Shown: in pieces, positions 1 through 7,843 of the stretch | How the letters are laid out: each line of letters begins with the position of its first letter | Numbering within the stretch: position 1 is the stretch's first letter | Source: Seribacter sp963934295 | GTDB taxonomy: Bacteria; Verrucomicrobiota; Verrucomicrobiia; Opitutales; Seribacteraceae | Direction of reading: 5' to 3' | Assembly (NCBI GenBank): GCA_963934295.1 | Contig: CAWVXY010000001.1 | Coordinates: 1-64,000 of the forward strand | DNA: 64,000 bases | The notes under the pieces: model-generated | What the model saw: the letters and a program-made list of their open reading frames with translations, nothing else | The model's database searches: none | Told to the model about the DNA's origin: nothing | Made by a program: the position numbers and the translations under genes

Positions 1-82
1 AACGAAATGGGCGTAAATGTAATGCACCCTGTAATGCATCCGGATGAATTACAGGGTGCATTACATTTACGCCCATTTCGTT
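1..82. repeat. 82-bp near-perfect palindrome at the window edge
   Basis: Bases 1-35 are the exact reverse complement of 48-82. The 12-base centre (GCATCCGGATGA) contains a further 10-base palindrome at 37-46, so the whole 82 bases are self-complementary apart from one mismatch (G36 against A47). The symmetry reaches base 1, so its left limit cannot be seen. It lies inside the reading frame of a ROK-family gene. A hairpin this large in coding sequence is unusual; a fold-back chimera or contig-end artefact is the main alternative to a real inverted repeat. Confidence 0.95.
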
Positions 83-644
83 TAACAATTACATGTCCCC
101 CTAAAAGTCCTTGTGAAAAATTCCGTCCGACCAAAACTTCGTCATTCATAATAACCGATGTTGCAATTCGATTTCCGATGGAAAACTGTAAAATATTTTC
201 ACAACCTTTACCCACCCCATAGCTCCACTCACCCAGCAGTTCTGATCGTGTGGTATTTTCCATTCGCAATTGCAACCCAGTATTAGCCTGAACCCATTCT
301 TTGAAATTGAAATCCCGCATTTCTTCAAAATACTTAGATTTAGACAAGGGGATCATATTTCGGTTGTCCACAATCCCCTCAACAAAAAGACAAAGTCCAA
401 CACAATTGATAAGTTTAATCCCATGATTTTCACAAAGCGAACCTAGGGAATGAACAACTCTTAATAAATGGCCCTTGAATGATTCACCCTGAATGACATT
501 CAGTTTTTCACTCACCAAGACTTCACCTTTCTGTACCAACCCTAAACTTGTTTCTTTGCCTAGTTCAACAACTGCGACAATATTATCAACGGACTCACTT
601 TTATGTGAGATGATTTGAAACCAATTTTCAGTTACTTGATTCAT
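1..644 (-). CDS. ROK-family protein, degenerate, cut by the left edge
   Basis: An open minus-strand frame runs from the ATG at 644 to the window edge, about 214 codons. It matches the ROK (repressor/ORF/sugar kinase) fold. An N-terminal strand pair occupies the place of the phosphate loop. A motif ENTTR is followed by GEWSYGVGKG, and further on come LLGGHVIV and a cysteine cluster (C-x3-C-x3-GC) resembling the ROK zinc site. The phosphate motif DxGGT is not recognisable. The END motif that carries the catalytic Asp of ROK kinases reads ENT. It is therefore more likely a sugar-sensing or regulatory protein than a kinase. Its ATG overlaps the stop of the upstream FecR-LamG gene by four bases (ATGA), which implies translational coupling. 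The last ~27 codons lie in the 82-bp palindrome and may not be the true sequence. Confidence 0.72.
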   Translation of the reverse strand, partial: MNQVTENWFQIISHKSESVDNIVAVVELGKETSLGLVQKGEVLVSEKLNVIQGESFKGHLLRVVHSLGSLCENHGIKLINCVGLCLFVEGIVDNRNMIPLSKSKYFEEMRDFNFKEWVQANTGLQLRMENTTRSELLGEWSYGVGKGCENILQFSIGNRIATSVIMNDEVLVGRNFSQGLLGGHVIVKRNGRKCNAPCNSSGCITGCITFTPIS

Positions 645-2242
645 TTGTTTAAATTCTTAAAATTAGGGTACTCAAAACTCCCCCCCTGCCATAAAGTTAC
701 CGGTTCTACTCCATCCAAAAAACCACGAATCTCGATCTCTGATAATGCTCGCTTCCATATACAAAACTCGTCCATTCTTCCACGTAATGCTCGATTGGTA
801 ACCACTTTGACACCTTCAGGATTCCATCCGCCTAACCTAGATTTCCCTGGGACCAATTTGAATTTATTTTTTAATTTTTGAAGAGAAATAACTGTACCGT
901 TTAAATAGGATCGCGTTTCCATTTGCTTGGATGAAATGACAGCAACCAAGTTAATCCATTTGTTTATCGGTGTGGTATATTTGTAGTCAGCTTGGGCAAG
1001 AGTTGGGCCATGACTGCCAATCCAACAATGACCGGGTCGTGAAATTTGCCAATGCACATCATTAACGCTCCAGCCATCGGAATTAAAAATTGGACTAAGA
1101 GTCTTGTCGCGCCTATCGATCTTAACCCAAGAAGAAAAGGTAAGTTCATCAAATTCTCCAGCAATATCCAACTCCACAAAATCTTCATTTCGATCAAAAA
1201 GTAGTGCTTTCTTTTCAGGCCATCGGCCTGTAACCCAGCGAGCATTTGAAATAATTCCATCAGAAACGATTGAGTTTTTAATTAAGTTTTTTAATTTGTT
1301 TCCCCTACTTTCAGTTTTCAAACCTTCTTGAAGAGTACTGGACTCGGACTCAACAGAATCAAAAGAAAAACAGGCAATTAGATCAGGATCCGAAATAATT
1401 TTATTTAAATTTTGACGCCAACGAAGAAAACCAATGGAGCCAGGTTCGATAAAAATTTCAGTATCCATACTCTCTAAAAGATCAATTACTCCATTGGCAT
1501 ATTTCACGGTCTGACCTTCCGTAACTTCAGAAAGTAATAATTTGGACCCTGGGTCCCTTGCATTAACCTGCCCATCAAATACGTGCAATTTGCTAACTCC
1601 AGTCTCTTCATCGACCGACAACCCAAACTCAGTCCCCAAATCCACATAATTAACACCTGGACTGGAAATTGTAAAACCTTTCGCCATTGCAGGGACTACC
1701 GCACGAACATTTCCTCGGTGAAGGACAACCAAAAGATCACTTTTGATGTCAAAACGAACGGATCCACTCATAAATAAATCTGCACCATTTGAGAATCGAA
1801 TGTGTGCGATTCCTGTCTCCAGTTCATACTTTCCTATTCCGAACTGAGAATCAACAGGTGTCATACCAGCAGTGAATTTGGAGTTTACTTGATTGAGAAC
1901 CGTAGCAACAAAAGGCTGTTCAATTAATTCTTCGGTTTGCTCGATTTCATTAATAAAGGTTTTCCTTTCATTCACTAAAAAAAATATGATCACTGCGGCA
2001 GCAGCAGAAATCGCCCAAGGCAGAAATCGAACAAGAAAATGAAGGCAAGTATTTTCATTAGCAGTTAAAGATACCGGTCCTTCAGATTTTTCTGCCAATC
2101 CTTCTTCAACCGTTGCCATTAACCGAAAGAAATTTCTGGCTTCAATATCACCATCCAAAATTTCATTTAGCTTTGACTGCTCATCCTGGGACAAAGAGCC
2201 AACGAAATATTTTTCAATAATTTCTTTATGGATACTTTTCAT
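641..2242 (-). CDS. FecR-domain anti-sigma-like protein with C-terminal LamG domain
   Basis: This 533-residue protein has a short cytoplasmic N-terminus (about 1-72) and one membrane segment (about 73-90, FLPWAISAAAAVIIFFLV). A periplasmic FecR domain follows (about 130-265), with the FSNGADLFMSGSVRF and VDLGTEFGLSV signatures. From about 285 to 505 there is a concanavalin-like LamG domain, including SSWVKI and the terminal GRMDEFCIWKRALS motif. The upstream gene encodes an ECF sigma factor 24 bp away, and the downstream ROK gene overlaps it by 4 bp. In this family the N-terminus binds the sigma factor and the periplasmic part senses the signal. A LamG domain suggests a glycan ligand, which is inference. 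Such sigma/FecR-LamG pairs are characteristic of Verrucomicrobia, Lentisphaerae and Planctomycetes. Confidence 0.88.
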   Translation of the reverse strand: MKSIHKEIIEKYFVGSLSQDEQSKLNEILDGDIEARNFFRLMATVEEGLAEKSEGPVSLTANENTCLHFLVRFLPWAISAAAAVIIFFLVNERKTFINEIEQTEELIEQPFVATVLNQVNSKFTAGMTPVDSQFGIGKYELETGIAHIRFSNGADLFMSGSVRFDIKSDLLVVLHRGNVRAVVPAMAKGFTISSPGVNYVDLGTEFGLSVDEETGVSKLHVFDGQVNARDPGSKLLLSEVTEGQTVKYANGVIDLLESMDTEIFIEPGSIGFLRWRQNLNKIISDPDLIACFSFDSVESESSTLQEGLKTESRGNKLKNLIKNSIVSDGIISNARWVTGRWPEKKALLFDRNEDFVELDIAGEFDELTFSSWVKIDRRDKTLSPIFNSDGWSVNDVHWQISRPGHCWIGSHGPTLAQADYKYTTPINKWINLVAVISSKQMETRSYLNGTVISLQKLKNKFKLVPGKSRLGGWNPEGVKVVTNRALRGRMDEFCIWKRALSEIEIRGFLDGVEPVTLWQGGSFEYPNFKNLNK

Positions 2243-2266
2243 CTACTTATGAACTCTCCGCTTTGG

Positions 2267-2830
2267 TTAATGATTTACCGAAAAATTAAAAGATGATTTC
2301 GAATCCTTCGCCATCGTTTTCTCCACACAATTTGCCAAGCCAACTCGGATACGTCGTAAAAGTTGGTAAAGCCCATCGGGGGTTTTTCGTAACTGTTTTG
2401 CTAAATCCTTGATCGAATTTGCAGGATCATAGGCTTGTAAAATAAGACTCCTTTTTTGGGCAGGAAGTTTTTCCAAACAACGATCAAGAGCATCAATCCA
2501 CTTGCTCCTAACCGAGTCTCCCTCGATTCCCTCATTAAGCAACTTTTCAATTACACTATCATCTAATACAATTTTGTCCCTTGCTTTCGTTTGTCGAAAC
2601 TTCAAAATTTCATAACGGGCAATCACGCACATCCACTTACCAAACCCATCCTCCGGATTGCTAAGTTGGTCGAATTTGTTCCAAGCAACTATGCTAACCT
2701 CTTGCATGATTTCAGTAACATCCTGATAAGCAAAAACTCCAGCCCGCACATAGGCGCGAACAGATGGTTCATGCTTTGAAAGTAGTCGCATGAATAAAAC
2801 ATGGTCAGATTGCGAATTATCAGTCATCAA
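2267..2830 (-). CDS. ECF-type RNA polymerase sigma factor
   Basis: This 187-residue sigma-70 family protein belongs to the Rhodopirellula/Verrucomicrobium-type ECF group. Region 2 lies at about 10-80, with the DVTEIMQEVSIVAWNKFDQ and WMCVIARYEILKFRQ helices. Region 4 lies at about 110-165 and ends in a helix-turn-helix (SIKDLAKQLRKTPDGLYQLLRRIR). It is the first gene of a minus-strand unit with the FecR-LamG gene 24 bp downstream, which is the usual sigma/anti-sigma arrangement. Two ATG codons are adjacent at the start and either could be used. Autoregulation is likely for the family, but I could not identify an ECF promoter in the 176-bp divergent region upstream. Confidence 0.92.
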   Translation of the reverse strand: MMTDNSQSDHVLFMRLLSKHEPSVRAYVRAGVFAYQDVTEIMQEVSIVAWNKFDQLSNPEDGFGKWMCVIARYEILKFRQTKARDKIVLDDSVIEKLLNEGIEGDSVRSKWIDALDRCLEKLPAQKRSLILQAYDPANSIKDLAKQLRKTPDGLYQLLRRIRVGLANCVEKTMAKDSKSSFNFSVNH

Positions 2831-3006
2831 TAAAAACGAATGGTTTTCCGTAACGAGTTCAATTTAATTATATGAAGTTAACATTATATTGTCTCACAAC
2901 GGAAATTACCTAAATCTGACGATTTAATTTAATTTTGACACCAAATAACCTTCTTTTCTGAAAAAATGATTAAGCCTGTTGTATCTTTTTAATTTTATAA
3001 TCTAAC

Positions 3007-4281
3007 ATGAAAACTTTTAAAATTAGTTCAATTGTAGGAATTTTTACGGCAGTTATTGTTTTAGGAGGGTACTATTTAATCGATACCCCATCCAAAAAGA
3101 AATGGATTATTTCGGGCGGTGAACCTAATAGTAAGTATAACGAAGTGGCGCTTTCCTTTAAAAAAATAATCGAAAAGAAAAATGATCTAGAAATAGAAAT
3201 ACAAAACAGTTCAGGAAGTAAGGAAAATTTAACAAGGGTCAGCAATGGGATGGCTGATCTTTGCCTTGTTCAAAATGACATTGAGGGAGACGAAAAAATT
3301 CGTTCCATTTCAACCCTTTATGAAGAAGTTCTGCATGTTATCGTCAAGGAGGGTACAGAAAGTATATCTGAATTGTCAGGGTGCACGATCTCAATTGGAC
3401 CAAAGGGCGGTGGAACTGAAAACCTTGCAATGGTAACCCTCGAGCAACTGGGAATTAAGAGAAAAGATATTTCCTTTCGTAAAGAAAGCCTAAAGTCAGG
3501 CTTGAATGCGCTAAAAGATGGAAAGACCAATGCTGTATGTGCAGTAACTGGTATAGGAAACTTAAGCATAAAACAATTTCTTGAAGAAGGGGGTCACCAA
3601 CTACTTTTTCTAGGAAAAGATATTTCTGAAAATATTAAATATGCCTATCCTTACATTCATTCAGCGGTTATTCCATCAGGAGCTTACCCCGTCGCACCAG
3701 GAAAGGGTTTACCCGAAAATAAAATCCCAACCATAGGAACCAGGGTCGTTCTTGCATGCCAAAACAATTTATCAAATGACGATATATACTGGCTCACACA
3801 TTTTATTACTGAAAATAAAGCTTCACTCGTTCGCAGTCACCCCCTTTTAGCCCAAATGGGTTCCCCGAAAGATTTAAATCAAATTCAATTTCCGATTCAT
3901 GAAGGTGCAGAGTTACATTACGACAGAAATGAACCAAGTTTTTTTCAGGAATGGTCAGAAACCATAGGCCTAATTCTCTCCATTCTTGCAATTGCCTGGG
4001 GTGCTACAACAACCATTAGGCAGATTATTCTGATGCGCTTAAAAGACAGTCTAGACAACTACTTCGAAAAAGTTGACGCCATTACTTCAGAATTAATTGA
4101 CAGCGTAGACGAGAAAAGAGCTAAAGAAATTGCTAAAGAATTACATGACATCCGAAGGGAAACTACAAAAAAGCTAATCGCAGAAGAATTAGCAACCGAT
4201 GATTCATTTGTTATATTTCAGCGTCAACTTCACACGGCTCAACAACTGGTGAACGAAACCCTACGGAAAAGAAAGATTTAA
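3007..4281 (+). CDS. TAXI-family solute-binding protein with C-terminal membrane anchor
   Basis: This 424-residue protein matches the TAXI branch of TRAP-transporter periplasmic binding proteins. An N-terminal membrane segment or signal anchor lies at about 6-26. The binding domain (about 33-300) carries ISGGEPNSKYNEVA, NGMADLCLVQND and the family-typical SIGPKGGGTE loop. Unlike ordinary binding proteins it has a second hydrophobic segment (about 318-340) and a charged, helical tail of some 85 residues that should be cytoplasmic. No TRAP permease gene is adjacent. It stands alone, divergent from the ECF operon and convergent with fbp. A sensor role rather than transport is possible; that is inference from the architecture and the missing permease. 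Confidence 0.83.
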   Translation: MKTFKISSIVGIFTAVIVLGGYYLIDTPSKKKWIISGGEPNSKYNEVALSFKKIIEKKNDLEIEIQNSSGSKENLTRVSNGMADLCLVQNDIEGDEKIRSISTLYEEVLHVIVKEGTESISELSGCTISIGPKGGGTENLAMVTLEQLGIKRKDISFRKESLKSGLNALKDGKTNAVCAVTGIGNLSIKQFLEEGGHQLLFLGKDISENIKYAYPYIHSAVIPSGAYPVAPGKGLPENKIPTIGTRVVLACQNNLSNDDIYWLTHFITENKASLVRSHPLLAQMGSPKDLNQIQFPIHEGAELHYDRNEPSFFQEWSETIGLILSILAIAWGATTTIRQIILMRLKDSLDNYFEKVDAITSELIDSVDEKRAKEIAKELHDIRRETTKKLIAEELATDDSFVIFQRQLHTAQQLVNETLRKRKI

Positions 4282-4302
4282 CTTTCGCTTGATTAGTTAG
4301 GT

Positions 4303-4321
4303 TCCTAATTTAACTTTAGGA
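4303..4321. terminator. possible weak hairpin between convergent genes
   Basis: TCCTAA (4303-4308) and TTAGGA (4316-4321) form a 6-bp stem with a 7-base loop in the 50-bp gap between the TAXI gene and fbp, which converge here. The stem is short and AT-rich and no strong T-run follows, so termination is only suggested by the position. Confidence 0.25.
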
Positions 4322-4331
4322 TTAAACTTTC

Positions 4332-5342
4332 TTAAGCTTTAGATTGGATAAATCTTTCGAAATCTGACATTTCGAACCGGCTGCCCACAACGAGTGGAGT
4401 TCGTTGATGAATACTGGTTGGCTCGATGTCCATGATTCTTCTTTCACCATCCAAAGCAATACCACCTGCCTGTTCAGCAAGTAAAGCAACTGGGTTGGCT
4501 TCGTAAAGGAGACGAAGTTTACCCTCCGCGTTGTCATGAGTAGGCGGGTAAAGAAATACCCCACCTTTTAATAGAGTACGATGAAAGTCTGCGACCATTG
4601 AACCAATATATCGAGACGAATAATTAACCCCCAGCACCCCCGAACGAAGGCGATCAATATATTCGCCGTAACGGGAAGGAAAGCCATCACGGTAGGCTTC
4701 ATTTACCGAATAGTACTTCCCCTGGTCCGGCATGGTCATATTCTCATGACTTAAAACATAAGCACCAATTGCTGGGTCCAAAGTAAAGCCATGTACACCG
4801 TGCCCCGCACTGTAAACAAGAATGGTAGAAGATCCATAAACTACATAACCAGCGGCAATCTGTTTACTGCCTGGTTGTAAAACCCAAGCCTCTGGATTGT
4901 CACCAGGCACATGATCTGGCTTCCTTAAAATTGAAAAAGTAGTACCAACACTAACATTAACATCAATATTAGAAGATCCATCCAGTGGGTCAAAAACGAC
5001 TGCATATTTAGCTTCTTTGGAACCCTGATGAACCAGCATCGGATTCTCATTTTCTTCGGATGCTAAGACGCCGATGCTCTCTCTTGCACTTAAACAGTGA
5101 ACCAAAGCCTCATTGGAAATAACATCAAGTTTTTGTTGAATCTCGCCTTGGACATTAATGTCTCCATGTTCTCCCAAAACATCTGTCAATCCTGCCCGTC
5201 GAACCTGAGCCTGAATCATTTTGGTCGCAAGTGTAATTCCCGACAACAAAAAGGAAAACTCACCGGATGCCCCAGGAAAACGTTTTTGTTCACGCATGAT
5301 GTGCTGCTGCACAGTTATGATGGAAGTGGATGAGTTAGTCAT
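4332..5342 (-). CDS. fbp: Class I fructose-1,6-bisphosphatase
   Basis: The protein hydrolyses fructose 1,6-bisphosphate to fructose 6-phosphate in gluconeogenesis. The class I metal and phosphate motifs are clear: DPLDGSSNIDVNVSVGT, the substrate segment RYIGSMVADFHRTLLKGG, and KLRLLYEANPVALLAEQAGG. I start it at the ATG at 5342 (336 residues, beginning MTNSSTSIITVQQHI). The upstream ATG at 5381 would add 13 residues unlike the family and would almost reach the divergent sulfatase. fbp and the downstream glmS both act on fructose 6-phosphate, but they are separate transcription units. Confidence 0.95.
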   Translation of the reverse strand: MTNSSTSIITVQQHIMREQKRFPGASGEFSFLLSGITLATKMIQAQVRRAGLTDVLGEHGDINVQGEIQQKLDVISNEALVHCLSARESIGVLASEENENPMLVHQGSKEAKYAVVFDPLDGSSNIDVNVSVGTTFSILRKPDHVPGDNPEAWVLQPGSKQIAAGYVVYGSSTILVYSAGHGVHGFTLDPAIGAYVLSHENMTMPDQGKYYSVNEAYRDGFPSRYGEYIDRLRSGVLGVNYSSRYIGSMVADFHRTLLKGGVFLYPPTHDNAEGKLRLLYEANPVALLAEQAGGIALDGERRIMDIEPTSIHQRTPLVVGSRFEMSDFERFIQSKA

Positions 5343-5449
5343 AAAAGAATTAAAAGTAACATGAAAAAAGCGGAACTCCAAGAATGAATCCCTTTAAGAA
5401 ACGAAAAAACTGGATTGTCTTTCAAATTGATCTTCAATGGATTGAAATC

Positions 5450-6916
5450 ATGAAAAAAATGTTTTTTATTTTCCTCTCCACACTAATTATATCGGTAATC
5501 CTAAGAGCCAAAGAAAATTACAATATCCTTTTCATTATCTCGGACGATCTCACTTATACTGCCCTGTCCTGCTATGGTAATGAAGTTTGCAAAACTCCTC
5601 ACATTGACAAGTTAGCGAAAGAAGGTGTTCGCTTTACCCAAGCCTATTGCCAGGGTACTTATTGCGGACCTTCCCGGGCATCCTTTATGTCTGGTTATTA
5701 TCCACACGCCACCGGTGTGCTAGGATACAAGAACCCTCGCCCTCAAATTGGCAAACGGAGCACCTGGTCCCAACACTTTCGAAATCATGGTTACCATGCA
5801 GCCCGCATAAGTAAAATATTTCATATGGGAGTACCGGGGGGAATTGAAAGTGGAGGTGACGGAGCCGACGATTCACTTTCTTGGGACGAGAAATATAACA
5901 GTAAGGGTCCCGAGTGGCGGGCACCAGGTGATGGAGAAACCTTGCAAAAAAACCCAGACGGCCAAAGACCTGTTGTTGGAGGTAACACGTTTGTCGTAGT
6001 CGAAGCGGATGGAGACGATCTTGTGCACTCAGACGGGAAGACCGCGAAAAAGTCCGTCGAGTTACTTGAGAAATATAAATATATGGAAAAACCTTTTTGG
6101 CTTGGTGTAGGTTTTGTACGACCCCATGTTCCCTTCGTAGCTCCAAGAAAATATTATAAGCCATTCAAACCATACTCCAAAATGGTACTCCCGGAAAAGT
6201 TTCCCGGTAACTGGGATGACATACCCCAAGCTGGAATCAATTATTGTACCAGTGAAAATATGCAGATGGATATACATAAGCAAAAAAAGGCGGTTGGTGG
6301 ATACTATGCTTCGGTCGCTTATCTCGATGCTCAAGTGGGCAAAGTCATGAATGCACTCGAGAAATCCGGCAAGCGGGACGAAACCATTGTGATTTTCACC
6401 AGCGACCATGGCTTCCATCTCGGAGAGCATGATTTCTGGGCAAAAGTCAGCTTGCGGGATGAATCGGCCAAGGTTCCTTTAATTATTTCCATGCCCGGCA
6501 AAAAGCCAGCTATCTGTAATTCATTCGTGGAGCTCCTTGACCTCTACCCCACCCTTTCAAGTATTTGCGGTTTGCCAGAGCAAAACCGTTTACAGGGTAA
6601 AGATATTTCAAAAATGTTGGATGATCCCTCTCACAAGGTGAGAAAAGAGGCATTCTCTGTTGCCCCAATGAGAACGGGATTTTTACTTAGAAATAAACAA
6701 TGGGCTTTTATTCAATATGGTGAAAATCTACCGCACCAGTTAAAAGGAGGCTTTGAACATGGTAGGAATGGAATCGAACTTTTCGACATGGAGCAAGATC
6801 CACAACAATTTATTAATCTCGCCGACAGCCCAAAACACGAGCCTACTGTCCAAGCCTTCCGAAAAAAACTAAAGGACAAATTGATCGCTATCCGAAAGAA
6901 TGACCTGTTAAATTAA
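5450..6916 (+). CDS. Secreted sulfatase, iduronate-2-sulfatase-like
   Basis: This 488-residue type I sulfatase removes sulfate esters, probably from sulfated polysaccharides outside the cytoplasm. Starting at the ATG at 5450 gives a clean signal peptide (KKMFFIFLSTLIISVILRA). An in-frame ATG at 5384 would add 22 residues before it. The formylglycine motif is intact (CGPSRAS), as are the metal-binding DD in FIISDDLT, the SKIFH lysine/histidine and the SDHGFHLGEH motif. The sequence resembles iduronate-2-sulfatase and choline-sulfatase-like families. The substrate cannot be told from sequence. No sulfatase-maturing enzyme gene lies in the window, so activation must depend on a gene elsewhere. 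Confidence 0.93.
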   Translation: MKKMFFIFLSTLIISVILRAKENYNILFIISDDLTYTALSCYGNEVCKTPHIDKLAKEGVRFTQAYCQGTYCGPSRASFMSGYYPHATGVLGYKNPRPQIGKRSTWSQHFRNHGYHAARISKIFHMGVPGGIESGGDGADDSLSWDEKYNSKGPEWRAPGDGETLQKNPDGQRPVVGGNTFVVVEADGDDLVHSDGKTAKKSVELLEKYKYMEKPFWLGVGFVRPHVPFVAPRKYYKPFKPYSKMVLPEKFPGNWDDIPQAGINYCTSENMQMDIHKQKKAVGGYYASVAYLDAQVGKVMNALEKSGKRDETIVIFTSDHGFHLGEHDFWAKVSLRDESAKVPLIISMPGKKPAICNSFVELLDLYPTLSSICGLPEQNRLQGKDISKMLDDPSHKVRKEAFSVAPMRTGFLLRNKQWAFIQYGENLPHQLKGGFEHGRNGIELFDMEQDPQQFINLADSPKHEPTVQAFRKKLKDKLIAIRKNDLLN

Positions 6917-6970
6917 TTATATGGCAAGTCAAAATTCTATGCACAATTGCAATGCCCCCAATGTCAACTT

Positions 6971-7840
6971 ATGAATGACGCGCAATTTATTATTTTCATT
7001 CTCATTTCTACAACATTCGTTCTTTTTGTTTTTTTAAAAAAAAGGGGGAATCAAAAGATTGATAAGTCTTCAATCAAAATTTCTAATCCTCGTGGTATTT
7101 TATTGGACAACTTGCTCAAACAAAAAAAAGACCAAAGACTAACTTACGAGCAAAGGTCTATCATTGAAAATAACATTGGCTTATCTCATTGGCTACCAAG
7201 TGAACTAATTCCGCCGTGGGAAGAAAGGATTCTTTGTTTCCTTGAAGAGTTTCCTATTACTTTTATGAAGAAGGAAATGCCCAGTGAAGAGATGAGAATT
7301 CTTGTTGCTGCTGAAGCATCATTGCTAATTGTAAAACGACCTCTTTCAGATTTTCGACACCTTAAAGCGGTTCATTTATGGGAAGACGAAATAAAGGGAA
7401 ATAAAAACGCTCGTGGAAGTGCAACTCGCTTTGAAGTTAATCTGAGTTGGAACTATTTAAAACAATCCATAAAAAAAGCAAGGGACGGACATAATCTAAC
7501 ACTTCATGAATTTGCCCACTTGATCGACTTTGCAGATGATGGAATTGCTCAAAGCATTCCCGTTTCAAGAAGATCAAAAGATTTTAAGGAATGGCAAATG
7601 ATTGTTGATCAAGAACATGAAAATTTGATGCAATCCTACGAATCTGGTAAAAACTACTCCATACGGGCTTATGGTGGATATGAATCAATCAAAGGAGACA
7701 AGCCTGAAATCTTTTCATGTGGGACTTCTGCATTCTTTGAAAGAGGAGCGAGGCTGAAACGTGAATCGCCTGCAATTTATGAATTATTCAAACTGTTTTA
7801 CGGAATTGACCCCGCATCTTGGAGAAAAAGAACCAACTAA
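6971..7840 (+). CDS. MtfA-like zinc metallopeptidase, membrane anchored
   Basis: A protein of about 289 residues related to the MtfA/M90 peptidases. It has the zinc motif HEFAH followed by LID, preceded by a segment typical of the family (RILVAAEASLLIV). The upstream EEFPITF stretch and the C-terminal IYELFKLFYGIDPASW also fit MtfA. MtfA of E. coli is cytosolic and acts on the glucose repressor Mlc, itself a ROK protein. This one instead begins with a hydrophobic segment (about 4-20, FIIFILISTTFVLFVFL) that would anchor it in the membrane. I prefer the ATG at 6971; an in-frame ATG at 6947 would add MQCPQCQL. It sits 54 bp after the sulfatase and converges with glmS. Confidence 0.82.
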   Translation: MNDAQFIIFILISTTFVLFVFLKKRGNQKIDKSSIKISNPRGILLDNLLKQKKDQRLTYEQRSIIENNIGLSHWLPSELIPPWEERILCFLEEFPITFMKKEMPSEEMRILVAAEASLLIVKRPLSDFRHLKAVHLWEDEIKGNKNARGSATRFEVNLSWNYLKQSIKKARDGHNLTLHEFAHLIDFADDGIAQSIPVSRRSKDFKEWQMIVDQEHENLMQSYESGKNYSIRAYGGYESIKGDKPEIFSCGTSAFFERGARLKRESPAIYELFKLFYGIDPASWRKRTN

Positions 7841-7843
7841 ATT

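Noticed and set aside
83..640. Apparently empty stretch at the left end
   Set aside because: A minus-strand frame from 644 runs through it to the window edge and encodes a ROK-family protein, so it is coding rather than intergenic.
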